From: Saccoglossus kowalevskii
Taxonomy: Eukaryota; Hemichordata; Enteropneusta; Harrimaniidae
Reading direction: 5' to 3'
Length of the DNA stretch: 39,826 bases
NCBI RefSeq assembly: GCF_000003605.2
Contig: NW_003151763.1
Coordinates: forward strand, 213,408-253,233
Shown here piece by piece: positions 1 to 10,593 of the stretch; the first letter of the stretch is position 1, and each line of letters opens with the position of its first letter. The translations under genes and the position numbers were made by a program. A model generated the notes under the pieces. The model did no database searches. It saw nothing but the letters and a program-made list of their open reading frames with translations, and was not told where the DNA came from.

Positions 1-300
1 GTTGCTTGAATAAAACTAACCAGACACATTCAATTTACCAGACTATTGAACAACTAGGAAAAGTGAAAAAAATACTTCTTATCGCCAGCATAAATGCGTA
101 ATTTTTTTTTACAGAAAAAGTAATTTTTCACCTTTGATTGAGTAACGCGTCGTAGAATGCAGATACGGGCATACAAAATACACTTGTGAAAAGCTTGAAG
201 TCTAGCGATTCTAAAAATATATACTTTCCCGGGTCTATTTGTAGTCATTTAGTCACAATTAGAAGATGAACAAAAGTATGCAAATAATAGTCCCGCTACC
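1..300. mobile_element. Right end of a TTAA-flanked DNA element (copy 1)
   Basis: The last ~190 bases match 26970-27165 at roughly nineteen bases in twenty (by eye). Both copies end in CGCTACC followed by TTAA (301-304 here). Copy 2 carries the same ~20 bp end inverted at its other side, so this is the right terminus of a transposon or MITE whose left end lies before the window. TTAA target duplications are known for piggyBac-type elements, but no transposase is visible. A 64-codon minus-strand open frame here (54-248) is shared with copy 2 and shows no recognisable domain. Confidence 0.6.
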
Positions 301-304
301 TTAA

Positions 305-520
305 TTAACTGCCCGGCCTATTAAGAGACTACACATACCAAACTGTCGGGGATAACTGTCTGTTCACGACGTTTATATCGTAATTAGTTCCAATCACTGA
401 TCCGAGTTCCGTCTAGCACTTTGTATAAACCCTTAATGATTACAGGTAATGGGAGAGTGTTGAATGATATCAACTAGCTATTCACTAGAACCCAGCTATC
501 AAATCGGTATCTAGGCACAT
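305..520. repeat. Dispersed repeat family R2, copy 1
   Basis: Bases about 372-515 align with about 33733-33870. The shared core is TAATTAGTTCCAATCACTGA, followed by matching TATAAACCC, ACAGGT and CCAG..TATCAA blocks. A weaker upstream match joins 311-350 to 33648-33690. Identity is roughly three quarters by eye. No coding potential or clear terminal repeats are seen. It directly abuts the TTAA of the preceding element, which may have inserted into it. Confidence 0.5.
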
Positions 521-599
521 GGAAATAAATTCATGACACTTGAGACATTTACAACCTTATATGGTATTTTCTCACAATGCTCCAATCCTTCTATTTCAG

Positions 600-783
600 G
601 ACAACAGCATTTGGTTTCCTGACCGCTATAGCACGGATTGGCGGATTTCTTGGTAACGTCACGTTTGGCCGATATATTGGTGTCAACAAATCTATTCCAC
701 TCTTACTCGCAGCTTTCATATTTTTCGTGGGAGGTGGAGTCTCTCTTATATTACCGAATATCAAAGGCGTCTTGCTTTTGTAA
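600..783 (+). CDS. SV2/SVOP-like MFS transporter, last exon (partial)
   Basis: Terminal coding exon of a major facilitator superfamily protein. A pyrimidine-rich tract and CAG at 597-599 form the 3' splice site. The first base completes a split codon, and the frame then runs 60 codons to TAA at 781-783. The residues form the last two membrane helices: an AFGFLTAIARIGGFLGN helix, a short loop with the N-K-S-I-P turn, and a LLLAAFIFFVGGG helix ending in LPNIKG. The R-x-G-G..G-N pattern and the LP(N/D)(T/I)(K/R)G ending match the C-terminal helices of SV2-type synaptic vesicle glycoproteins and relatives such as SVOP. Substrate and exact subfamily cannot be told from 60 residues. The remaining exons lie left of the window. 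Confidence 0.6.
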
Positions 784-3700
784 CTTTTTGTCTTATCCCG
801 GAAAAGAAAATGAACAAGAACATAGCAATAATGACAAATTAATGTAGTGGATGCACAGTCGGTAAGCTTAAACAGCGTAATCCAGTAAGGCTTAATTATA
901 CAGTCGATAACAACAACTGACGAGTAGAGAAAATGTTCCACCTTGTCATTTGACCACAAGCATTCCAAGGATGAGTGAAGGAACGACATCAGTTTAGAAT
1001 ATTTAATATATGTAATCCATGAAATCGTGTTGGCCAGATATCACAAAAAGGTGTCAGTCTGATGATGCCATTCCCCTCTGATGCATGTTTAGGGGTTTTG
1101 GAAACAGGTGTATATTTTTAATAATGTCTAGGCATATGTGCTGTTTTTGTAACTCCATCAGTTGGTTACTCGATACACATTTTACATAACTTATTTTATT
1201 TACAATTTTGTATGATTTTTAATTTTGTTCTCTTTATTTTGATTGTTAGTGTTAGTTGATGGGTTCGTTCATTTGTCATGGGAATGATGGAACTATTAAG
1301 TTAATTGTGATATATTTTTTTCAAAACAGACACCTTTTTTACATTAGGGAACTATTAACTTTTCACAGCTTTCCGCGAGGTCAAATTGGTACCAATTATT
1401 TAGTGAGTTGTATGGCGTAATAAAGTCACAATATAGTACTTGATTAGGAAAGAAGAGTTAGAAATTATTCATATAGTTTATGTTAATTACGCAAGTAAAG
1501 ACAGGTACACTAAATATATGAAACCACATGTGATGTCTGTAATTTTCTGCTGCCCAGAGTCAGTATGTGATAGCCACCATTGATAGCAAATCTACTGGCC
1601 TTAAAGCTAATTGCTGCAGTGACGAGGTGCTAGACAGTAGTTAAGTTAGTGTGATGCTGGAACATGAACTGGATAATTTGCATATGTGTGACAATAACCA
1701 CGTGATGTCAACTGGCCGGCAAATAAGCACGAACCGAAATGAATATACTTGCCACACACTGGTTTGAAGAAAATGCATGTTTGGCTCGAATTAAATGTAT
1801 AATATGAATTAGAAAATAGATACTCGTTTTACACAGGTGACAGAGTGCACAGTACAGTGTAGTGGTTCGGAACACTAAATCTCGGGAAAAACAACTTCAA
1901 ACAGATTTAAATGTGTCATGTTGTTCGATTTGGTGAGAGTTTGATAAACATATTATCGATTGGCGATAGCTTCGCTGGTGTGGTGCGAGAAAATATTCTG
2001 CTTTTGTCGACTTTTATTCGCGATGCCATTTGTCGTCGCGCGTTTGTGTTACACAAGTCTACGGGAGGAACCATAGCTCTTCTGTATCGATAAACAACCT
2101 AATATCTGAAATTAACCCACACTTAATGTGAAACAGAAATGTCATATTATTTCAGAATTTTATTTATTATTTCTATTTAAACCCGTTTTGATTGTTAGGA
2201 CAAATTGTTTGGAAGTTTGGGGTCTTTGAATGTATACCCTTAAGGAAGAGACGAAATATATAATTATATGTTAACAACTTCGGAAAATGCTCTTTTTGTT
2301 CGGTACTTTGCTTTTTATACAAAGGTAGCATTGCACCGGAGAAGGTTATACTCACATGGCATATCCAAACGGTCTGTTAAAATTATTCTTAGAGCAGATA
2401 TTGTTGATCGATTGTTTGTTAATGACACATATACGTATTATACAATAATAGAATGCCATCATTTTGTTGTCATCTGCACATTAGTTTAGGGCTACATAAA
2501 ACACGAATCGAGTTGCAGTTTGTCAAGTTATTTATTTATTGCTCAGATCAATAGGAAAATAATCAAATTACAGAACTGTTAGTATTTACGAAATGAAAAA
2601 AAATACTGGCTTACTTGGCGATGTGGATAATGCATATTAAGGACAGAAAACCTCACACGTGTCCGACAGTTGTTACCTTTACGATCTGATAGGACGCCTT
2701 TTTTTCTAAACTAAAACATACATCTGTCCTGATATGAAGCGAATAACGCTATCCAATGTCCACATGATATCGATTCCAAGTTAGTTAACGTTTTTTTTGT
2801 GGAGGACGGGGTATTCCTTGTATTTTCAAATAGCAATAGAGCTGTGCTTTTGGAACTTGTTCATCTCAAAACAAGAAAATGGAATGAATTGTTCACATAC
2901 AATATAGAACCCGACACAGTATATTTCAGTAAGACAAACTATATACAGAATGGCGTATGAATCTAGACGAGTTTCATGGATACTTTGAATGGCCATCAAC
3001 AACGTTTATGATATTGTGAGTTCATAGTACCATTTTGTAGAGAAAACTCATAAGATTGTTTTAACACTGCATTTTTACTAGTAATAACCATATGAAATTA
3101 TTATAATTTGGCGGCTTAATACTGAAGAAGATTCTCTGGAAACAAACGATCTCAGCACCTCAATATTATTTCATTACGCGAGTGTAGCAACGGCATTGCA
3201 AAGTTTCAAACGTTCTAAGTATAGAACAATGCACACGTGGAAATGCATTGGTTCAGATAGAGACTTACATGAAGTCTGCATGCCCGTGTAAAGTATAATA
3301 TCTGAGGGATACACAGCACGAGTACATTATTTCATTTACAATACGATAACTGCGCCCAGAAATTGTGTGGATTTAAATGTGTACACATGCTTCGTTGTTG
3401 ATTACAAACTTGGTATTTGGTATTTTTCATAAACATATGACAGCCAGATGACACAAATTGACGCCAGTGATTACATTGTATCTAGATGGTGAGAGGGCAA
3501 TATCTAAATAATGCTTCATGGGCAGGGCAACACCACTTGACATTGTAGGGAGACGCACATCATGTTAAGCCACACTAAATACCCACAACACGACTGCACG
3601 AAATAGCGTGTAATGCACACGGACTGACAGTGACTAGATGGAAATGCATGAGTAAAATCTCCGAAGTTACAAACATAAACATGTCGATTTCTAAAAAAAA

Positions 3701-4329
3701 AGTCCAGATTATGTAGGAGGCTGCTATATATGTTGCCAACATTTACATGTAGTCACGATGCCGCTTATTCAGGTGTCAGTTCTTATCACCACCATGAATT
3801 TTATGCAGACCATTTGATCCACGTATGCTTGTAACAATGCACCCGAACTTTTCTTCGGGATCTCAAATGGTCTTGACATTGGCCAAATTGCTGCCATATA
3901 CATCTCAGAAAAAACACTATCTGGATTCATCAAACAAAATAGAAAAAAAAATATTGTGATACGACATTCCGGTTCTAGTAATTATATAAATTGAGTTGAA
4001 ACATAACATAGAAACGGATGAATCATTAGCGGAAATTATTGTATCTATGACAGTGAAGACAGTGTTAATTTATTCTCAACATTGCAAAATAAAAGTTCGA
4101 TTCAGTAATTACACGACTACAGTATTCCTATGAGTTATCCCAATTCGACAACTTTAATAACATTAATATACAAATATATATCAACAGCTGTGCACCGCTA
4201 AACGTGTTAATATATATTAACTAATCCTCCAGCAGTTACATGATTGTGGATACCAATATATAGACACTACTGATTATCGAGTAGTTTATGCAACAATACT
4301 ATTCCCACATACTCCATAGTTAACATATA
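784..4329. other. 3' UTR and intergenic stretch without a supported gene
   Basis: The first several hundred bases are probably the 3' UTR of the SV2-like gene. The rest is AT-rich with only short open frames (60-73 codons) lacking domains, signal sequences or paralogues. No large repeat was recognised. The promoter of gene A should lie just before 4330, but no clear TATA or initiator was identified. Confidence 0.5.
1419..1424 (+). terminator. Candidate polyadenylation signal for the SV2-like gene
   Basis: First canonical AATAAA noticed downstream of the stop at 783, implying a 3' UTR of about 650 bases. An ATTAAA also occurs at 1789-1794. Support is by motif only. Confidence 0.3.
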
Positions 4330-7300
4330 ATGGCAAAGTTAAAACTCGCATGCGCATTATTCACGCTTTGTGGAATGACTTTGCTGTTGGTCGTGTTAAG
4401 CGTGGTTTTTGATACGAAGTTTTATAACTCAATTGGTTTTAATGGGCTTAAATATTTCACCATGACGACTAATAGCAGCATATCAGTGGAGCCAGTTCCT
4501 CTAAGCCAATTGGTAAACACACAGGTGAGTTTATTTTCAATTTATTTATATTTAAACTCGAACATTATGTTATAATATTATTATTATTATTATAGCTATA
4601 TATACAACGCGTGTAAAATAAAAGCTGCTTTCTTACAAGACATTCGAACAAAAAAAAGTTTTGTTGTATTTTAGGTGGGAAATGTTACAATGAGCATGGA
4701 AAACGTACTGATAAATGAGGATAGATATGTAAATCGAAGTGCATTGCATGAACCAGCACGTCATTTACTTCCTATTGTATTCTACAACAGTATGGGTCCT
4801 AATTCTATTTATCAAGGAATTCGATTTGCTATTAATTATGCTATTCACGAGAACAGGAGTATAGTTGAAGTTCCATTCAACGCCCATGGCTCTGCACGCA
4901 TAGCTGAAGGCATGTCGAGAATTAAGACATTTCGTGATACATTTGATGTACATACACTGTCCAGACTGCTACCAGTGTCGACGATTGACGATTATAGACG
5001 AGACTGTGGGCGTGACATACATTTAAACAATTTGGTAAATTTGCGTGGTACGAAAGGCAGTGATGTGTATGGACATGACGACCCAGAGGTTGTTGAAGAC
5101 ATCTTAGGTATTAGGCTTCCTGCAATTCCTGATTATAACCTAACGTCTAAGAGACTCGGGAAACAGTTTTCAAGTTCAGTGGACATACCATGTAAAGCAG
5201 TGTTGCTAAGAGACGCATTGAAAGTATACGATATGGTACCTAAGTATTATATAAAGAGCTACAGAAAAATCGACAAATATCTGATCCGGTCGTTGTATAT
5301 TCGTGAAATGGCAGATCATTTGAGCAGAGTGTTGTGTGATGGTGATGATTTTGTTGTATTACATTGGAGAGCAATGGTTGATGTGTGAGTGAATTTTATC
5401 TGTTTAACAAAATGTCCGACAGAATGTCATGGATGTCGTATTTAATATGACATTTCCTGTATTAGACGTCTACATAGACAATGGGGTTAATCTGAAGCAT
5501 ATTATGATTTAATTAATTCAAAAAATTACCGTAGTAGATGGTAATTTTGCATATAATTATAGTCAAGGATGAGAAAACTTATAATACTATAATTCAGATA
5601 AAAGCAAAGACAAAAACAAAACACAACGAAGTTATGCCTAGTTTAACACGCAATATTTTACTAATTCGACTGATACAGCAGCTCATACTCAATTACATCA
5701 AAACTGATTTGTATTTGTGAATGAATTCAACACTGTATTGCTAAAAGCCCGATCGTTTATTTAGGCGAGAATCGATTGAGTCTTACATCTGAAAGTCTTC
5801 CGGAAGAATCACTTCTAGAAATTCAGCTACAGCACACAGACACCTTGGTATTTCCAAACATGAATCACGAGATATATATTTAAAATACTACAAAGAAATT
5901 TAACGTATCTACGATATGATAATATGTAGTCCACGTCCTAACGTAAACAATATTGGTTCAAAAACAGTGTGCTCACCACATATTCACTACACAGAGAAAA
6001 TGCGAAAATGAACCTTTCATAATATCGTGTCATGTTCAGCCAAAACATTCTATCGTTAAAAAATATGGGTATTTTACTGATCAGAGTTTCACGAACAATA
6101 GAAAAAAAATTCCTCATAATTCTTCATGTAAAAACACTTTGGCTGAAGCTCTATTGAACAGTTTGAGAATTCACAAACTAATGGATTATAAGTAATGTAT
6201 AGCCAACAGCAAAATGTTGAGACTGTGAATTCTCACCAACGTTGTCGATCGATGAAATAAAATGTATTCAGACAAACTATTTGATAGTGTCCAACAAATA
6301 TCTACCATATATGTATGAACTTATCACTCATTTATTTTTCGTCAAAATTAATTTTATTAATATTCCAATGATATATCCAGTTGTACTTGAGATTAGGGAC
6401 ACTACTGAATATGCTTTTTACGTCGTATGCATCATACTTAGATCTGTGCCTTGAAATTTACTTTATGAGACTATATGACAAGAGGGATGATTTTTCTTTT
6501 AGCTTTCCACGTCTTTGCAGCAATATGCCGCTCTCTCCTATTTATAGGTTAGCTTACTCAGTATACTAGGATACATATGTAGACTTTCTGAAGAGGCACG
6601 CCTTCTTTTGTCAAAACGACTGGAACTAGACTGAAGGTTGTGGCAGATAAAGAGCTTTTAGTTGCATACAATAAAACAATACTCTCAGATGGCCTCAATA
6701 TTATGTGTATGATTTCGACATCAGATTTTATACGGAAATCATTTGATTAGGGCTGAGAATGATGTATAGCAGGTGGCACATGCAAAGCAAGTTGTCTCCC
6801 CTCCTCGGAACACCTCAGATAACGTCATGTATACCATGGGGGGGGGGGATAGCTGGTACACGTTACAAGAACTAAAAATGCATTTTACGTTTTTACAGGA
6901 AATAAAAATGAAACTTCCATTTACTGTAAAAAATAGTTTTTTTACACTTTACAGATAAAGCAAATTCCTAACTACATTTAACATTTTTATACTATACTTG
7001 ATAATTTGTGTTTAAAAATCAAAATTCGAAATTGCGTACCAATTACGACATTTAATATTAAAAAAAAATACAAAAAATAATGTCTTTGTAATAAATTATT
7101 GACGAATAAAATAGGTGATTACATTTTACACCTTGTTTTTACGTTTTTTATTTATCATGTATTTTAGATGCCCAAACTTTATGGATCCCAACTCTAAACT
7201 ATGTCGCTCCACTGAAGTGCTGGAAAAGACAAGAAATAAGATTGTAAATGTTACCTACCAATATATAAAATCCAATAATTTCAAGTGTTTGTACGTAGCT

Positions 7301-7952
7301 GTGCCTCCTAGGAGAAAGGTAATGATTAAACTATACTAATTCAGTTGGTGAACACAATTTGTATTCATTGAAAATTCAAATGATGGCTTTATTATATAAA
7401 AAGCAATCGTCAATTGATTGTAATTGACCTTGACTCGAATGTTTACTTTAGTTCATTGTACAGCTGTTTAGAGGTACTGGACTTCGAGTGGAAGACAGTG
7501 ATTCAATTCGAAGTATGAAGGATTTCAGAAAGGATCTTGATGTATTCCGGGAAGATGATTACAAGATGTCACTACTGGAACAAGAGATAGGTGTTGGTAA
7601 GTTACAAAACTTGGTATAATGATAAAATAGTCTATTTTTATCATTTGTTCATGATAATTTGTACCCACCCACATTCAAGTAAATGTTCAAAAAATACAGC
7701 CAACTAACTTTATATAAACAGAACAAACCATCTACAATACAGTTGATACGACCATGTTACAATTTAAGTTCTATCATAATGGTGTTTCATATCTTATTAG
7801 GAGCAAAACTATTTATAAAGAATCGCTGGTCGAATTGGTCTAGGTTTGTGGAATATACTAGAAAAGCCCAGAATAAATCAACAATCACGTACGAGAATAT
7901 TCCAGGGACACCAAAAGCTGCACTGACGTATTGGCGTGTTGTGAAAAAATAA
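4330..7952 (+). CDS. O-fucosyltransferase-like type II membrane enzyme, gene A (5 exons)
   Basis: Spliced model: exons 4330-4524, 4675-5384, 7168-7318, 7452-7596 and 7801-7952, with intron phases 0, 2, 0, 1, all GT-AG, giving 450 residues. Residues 7-27 form a hydrophobic signal anchor (LACALFTLCGMTLLLVVLSVV) after a short basic N-terminus, so a Golgi type II enzyme is likely. The lumenal part resembles the GDP-fucose O-fucosyltransferase fold in three places: a nucleotide-sugar-type segment MGPNSIYQGIRFAINYAI with N-R-S-I-V-E-V-P (residues 105-138); VVLHWRAMVD with the H295-x-R297 signature; and a C-terminal LLEQEIGVGAKLFI..WSNWS..V block like the E..I...A..F..S..S element of that superfamily. 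NVT and NRS sequons fit a lumenal domain. The paralogue at 10594-20179 confirms every junction. Acceptor and product are unknown; the family call is by motif, so another GT-B enzyme is possible. Confidence 0.75.
5385..7167 (+). other. Intron 2 of gene A
   Basis: This 1.8 kb intron has donor GTGAGT at 5385 and acceptor TTTTAG ending at 7167. It is AT-rich and contains a run of G at about 6839-6848. The open frames of 60-80 codons show no domain. No repeat shared with the rest of the window was recognised. The homologous intron of gene B is 2.9 kb and shares no obvious sequence. Confidence 0.6.
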
Positions 7953-7960
7953 TATGAGGC

Positions 7961-8082
7961 TATTACAAGGATACCTCAAAGTATACACGAAGACAGTATG
8001 GCGGAAGTATCGACCGACGTAGAGTGGAGGTCAATGCAACAGCTTACTGTCTGTGTGCATACATTAAGGTATCCTCGTAATA
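7961..8082. mobile_element. Short hairpin MITE with ~36 bp inverted arms
   Basis: Left arm 7963-7998 and right arm about 8045-8080 are inverted copies, both reading TTACRAGGATACCT from the outside and ending in GACAGTA inside, with a few mismatches. The core is ~45 bases. Both ends are flanked by TA (7961-7962 and 8081-8082), fitting a Tc1/mariner-type TA duplication. It starts eight bases after the gene A stop, so it would be transcribed in that 3' UTR as a long hairpin. Confidence 0.6.
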
Positions 8083-8227
8083 ATCTTATTATTATACATA
8101 TTTGCCTTCCAAGGATACATCATGGGAATGCCGAAATCCAAAACGTTTAGAGCAGAAACAGCGAACTTCTTTGTGTGGACACAGGTCAAACCCTGATTGC
8201 ATCCATGTTTGTTTTTATTATTATTAG

Positions 8228-8391
8228 AGGACGCTTACGCGCGTAATCATTCCATATTTGGAATTCGCAACGTCATATCAACAACAAAATATGTAGAAGA
8301 GTACATGTATTATAGAATGCTTGACCAATACCTACACAAATGCAATATCGGCCATAAAACCAGGCTGGCGAGTGACGATTATGCTGTATAG
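8228..8391 (+). CDS. Possible alternative terminal exon of gene A
   Basis: A T-rich tract and TATTAG at 8222-8227 form a plausible acceptor. The frame then stays open for 53 codons to TAG at 8389-8391. The exon would start with two bases completing a split codon, exactly the phase left by exon 4 of gene A (7452-7596). Joined to exon 4 it would replace the normal tail with DAYARNHSIFG... ending DDYAV. No domain is recognised, and gene B has no visible counterpart. Chance is a real alternative. Confidence 0.2.
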
Positions 8392-10593
8392 CATTGTAGA
8401 AATGTTTGTAGACTATTGACAACAATGAGATAGTTATTGATTATTTAATTTATTTACTGTCAGGTGTTCATTGTTTTAGCGGATCGAGAAACATGAACAT
8501 GTAGAACATGAAACCAACAGAATATATATATATATAGTTGTCGATCCGTGACAATACATATCGGTTCGACAATCGAGAAAAGTCACAGCTTAGCTCTTTT
8601 ATTTACCTTCTATTAATTGGTTTCAATTTGCATATTCACAAGAGATTTTGACTTACAGCGAACTTTTCACTACTTTTGCATTGAAATCTCATTCAGCTTT
8701 TGACTTTCATTTGTAATTCAAAATTAACTTGCAGTCGTGTTTTAATTTCATTTGAGATTTTGACTTGAAGACAAGTTCACGACAATATGTCTCATGATTT
8801 TTTTCTTCACTTTTCATTTTCATTATGATCCCACTTTTTAATTTGCAATTAATAATATAGTAATTCACTTGTAATACACAAATTCAGATGAAAAACGTCA
8901 TCAGTTTGCCAATCACAATTTAATTCAGCACCTCAACACGTAAGCACAAAGGCACGCGCATTAAAATGCAATTTAACCTTTGCACGCACAGGGTATTTAA
9001 ATGCATGTTTAAGTAAACAACTTAACTTCAAAGACACGCAGCAAAAATTATTTTGAATGCATCGCGGTGACATGACGGAATAACTCTCATTAGCTATATA
9101 GTATTGAACAGGCTGGCCCAGATCTATAAAAATGTTATATATTTGAAATTGTGCTCGGAGACAAAAAACCGTAACACGCGGTTCTAATCTGTATTTGCCA
9201 AAGAGAAAACCTCATTCAGGCATTTTCAATTTTTTCTGCATTAATCTTATGGAGCTAGCTAAACGCGGTATTTCCAAATGAAGTACAATTATACTTGCGT
9301 TCTGAATTCACACTGCTTGTTTTGTGTATGTATTTCCACTGTATGTTTTGCTTATATTTTCAGTGTAGATTAGCTTTCATCCAATTATGTTATCCTTTTT
9401 TAAATAAAGTCTTTTTTAAAAAAAAAATTGTGAACTTTTGACCTTATTTGTAAAGGTCATTATAGTAATGGTTCCAGCTGCCGTTATACATGATATAATT
9501 TGTGTAATCATCGTTGAAAATGACACTTGCGTGGCGCTCAGATTTGCCAAATTTGCCACGTGTAATAGTCCTCATTAAACAGCCCCAAATACGTCCAAAC
9601 AGTACGACTTCTATGTTTAGTTCAATCGCAGGCCGTAGTATTAATGATGAACTACGATGTAAACAAGCGCATTATGAAATATTAACACAAGCAGCATTCA
9701 TTTAAAATGGATTATACAGATTACATAGAAGGCAAACATAATACAGAAGTCTGCATGCCTAGTACTGGTGTATTGTATTGTCACTGTTGTCCATTCTGAA
9801 TATTTTTTTTGGCAAATGCAAGTGCAAGTGCAAGTGCAACTTGGGACCAAAAATTATGATCAAGGGGCAATACATTGTACAAGCAATGGGTTGAATTTAC
9901 ATTAATGGTGTACCATCAATATTACATGAAAAATAAAAATAAATTGTCATTCTAGAGATTGTAATAATCATATCACATACCACAATATGATCAAGGTTTG
10001 TCATTATCAATCGTTTCAGCACATACGCCGGTCTTGAATTTGTAGTTTCTAAAATAAATAATAATTTTTCATTACGTGTTATTCAGATACGGATTATGCG
10101 ATCATAAACATCACCTCAAAACCAGCGACTGGCCTCAACACTATTAATTTCTTAAAGAAATGTACTTTATTTCGCGAGTTGCGTATGCTAGTGCAAGATA
10201 ACTCTGATTGACTGATAATTACCTAAATATGGACATCAACGTAATCCCATACTTTTTGCGGTAGATGTTATCAAAGGCCTCCACCCATATGAAGTCTGTA
10301 CTTGCCCCAAATATAACCAGACAACTGATAAACCCAATTAATTTTCCATTCATCTTGCATACACAAATTGTCTTAGTGGGAGGTCATTGCACTACACTGC
10401 ATTCGCCATGCAGATAAATAACACTATAGTTTGCCGACATTAATATTCCCAGCTATAACATTAAAGTATTGAAACAGCCGTAAACATGCGTTTCAAAATA
10501 ATCCTATCCCGGTAGTAGATTACATGCAAAGTACCAGCTTGTAGTATTCATCAGTAATGCATATCAGAACTATAACGTTACAGAATACATAAT
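8392..10593. other. Intergenic region between paralogues A and B
   Basis: AT-rich DNA without a supported gene. It holds an AATAAA at 9403-9408 followed by a long A run, a short (GCAAGT)n stretch near 9820, and a low-complexity TTTTGACTT/TTTCATTTG-rich stretch near 8640-8830. The sequence just before 10594 should hold the promoter of gene B, but no core element was identified. Confidence 0.45.
9403..9408 (+). terminator. Candidate polyadenylation signal downstream of gene A
   Basis: AATAAA followed within about ten bases by a run of A and then a GT-rich TTGTGAACTTTTG stretch. It is the first AATAAA noticed after the gene A stop at 7952, implying a 3' UTR near 1.45 kb containing the hairpin MITE. 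Weak support without transcript data. Confidence 0.25.

Noticed and set aside
591-989. 132-codon minus-strand frame over the SV2-like exon
   Set aside because: Antisense shadow of the transporter exon and its 3' UTR; no recognisable protein features.
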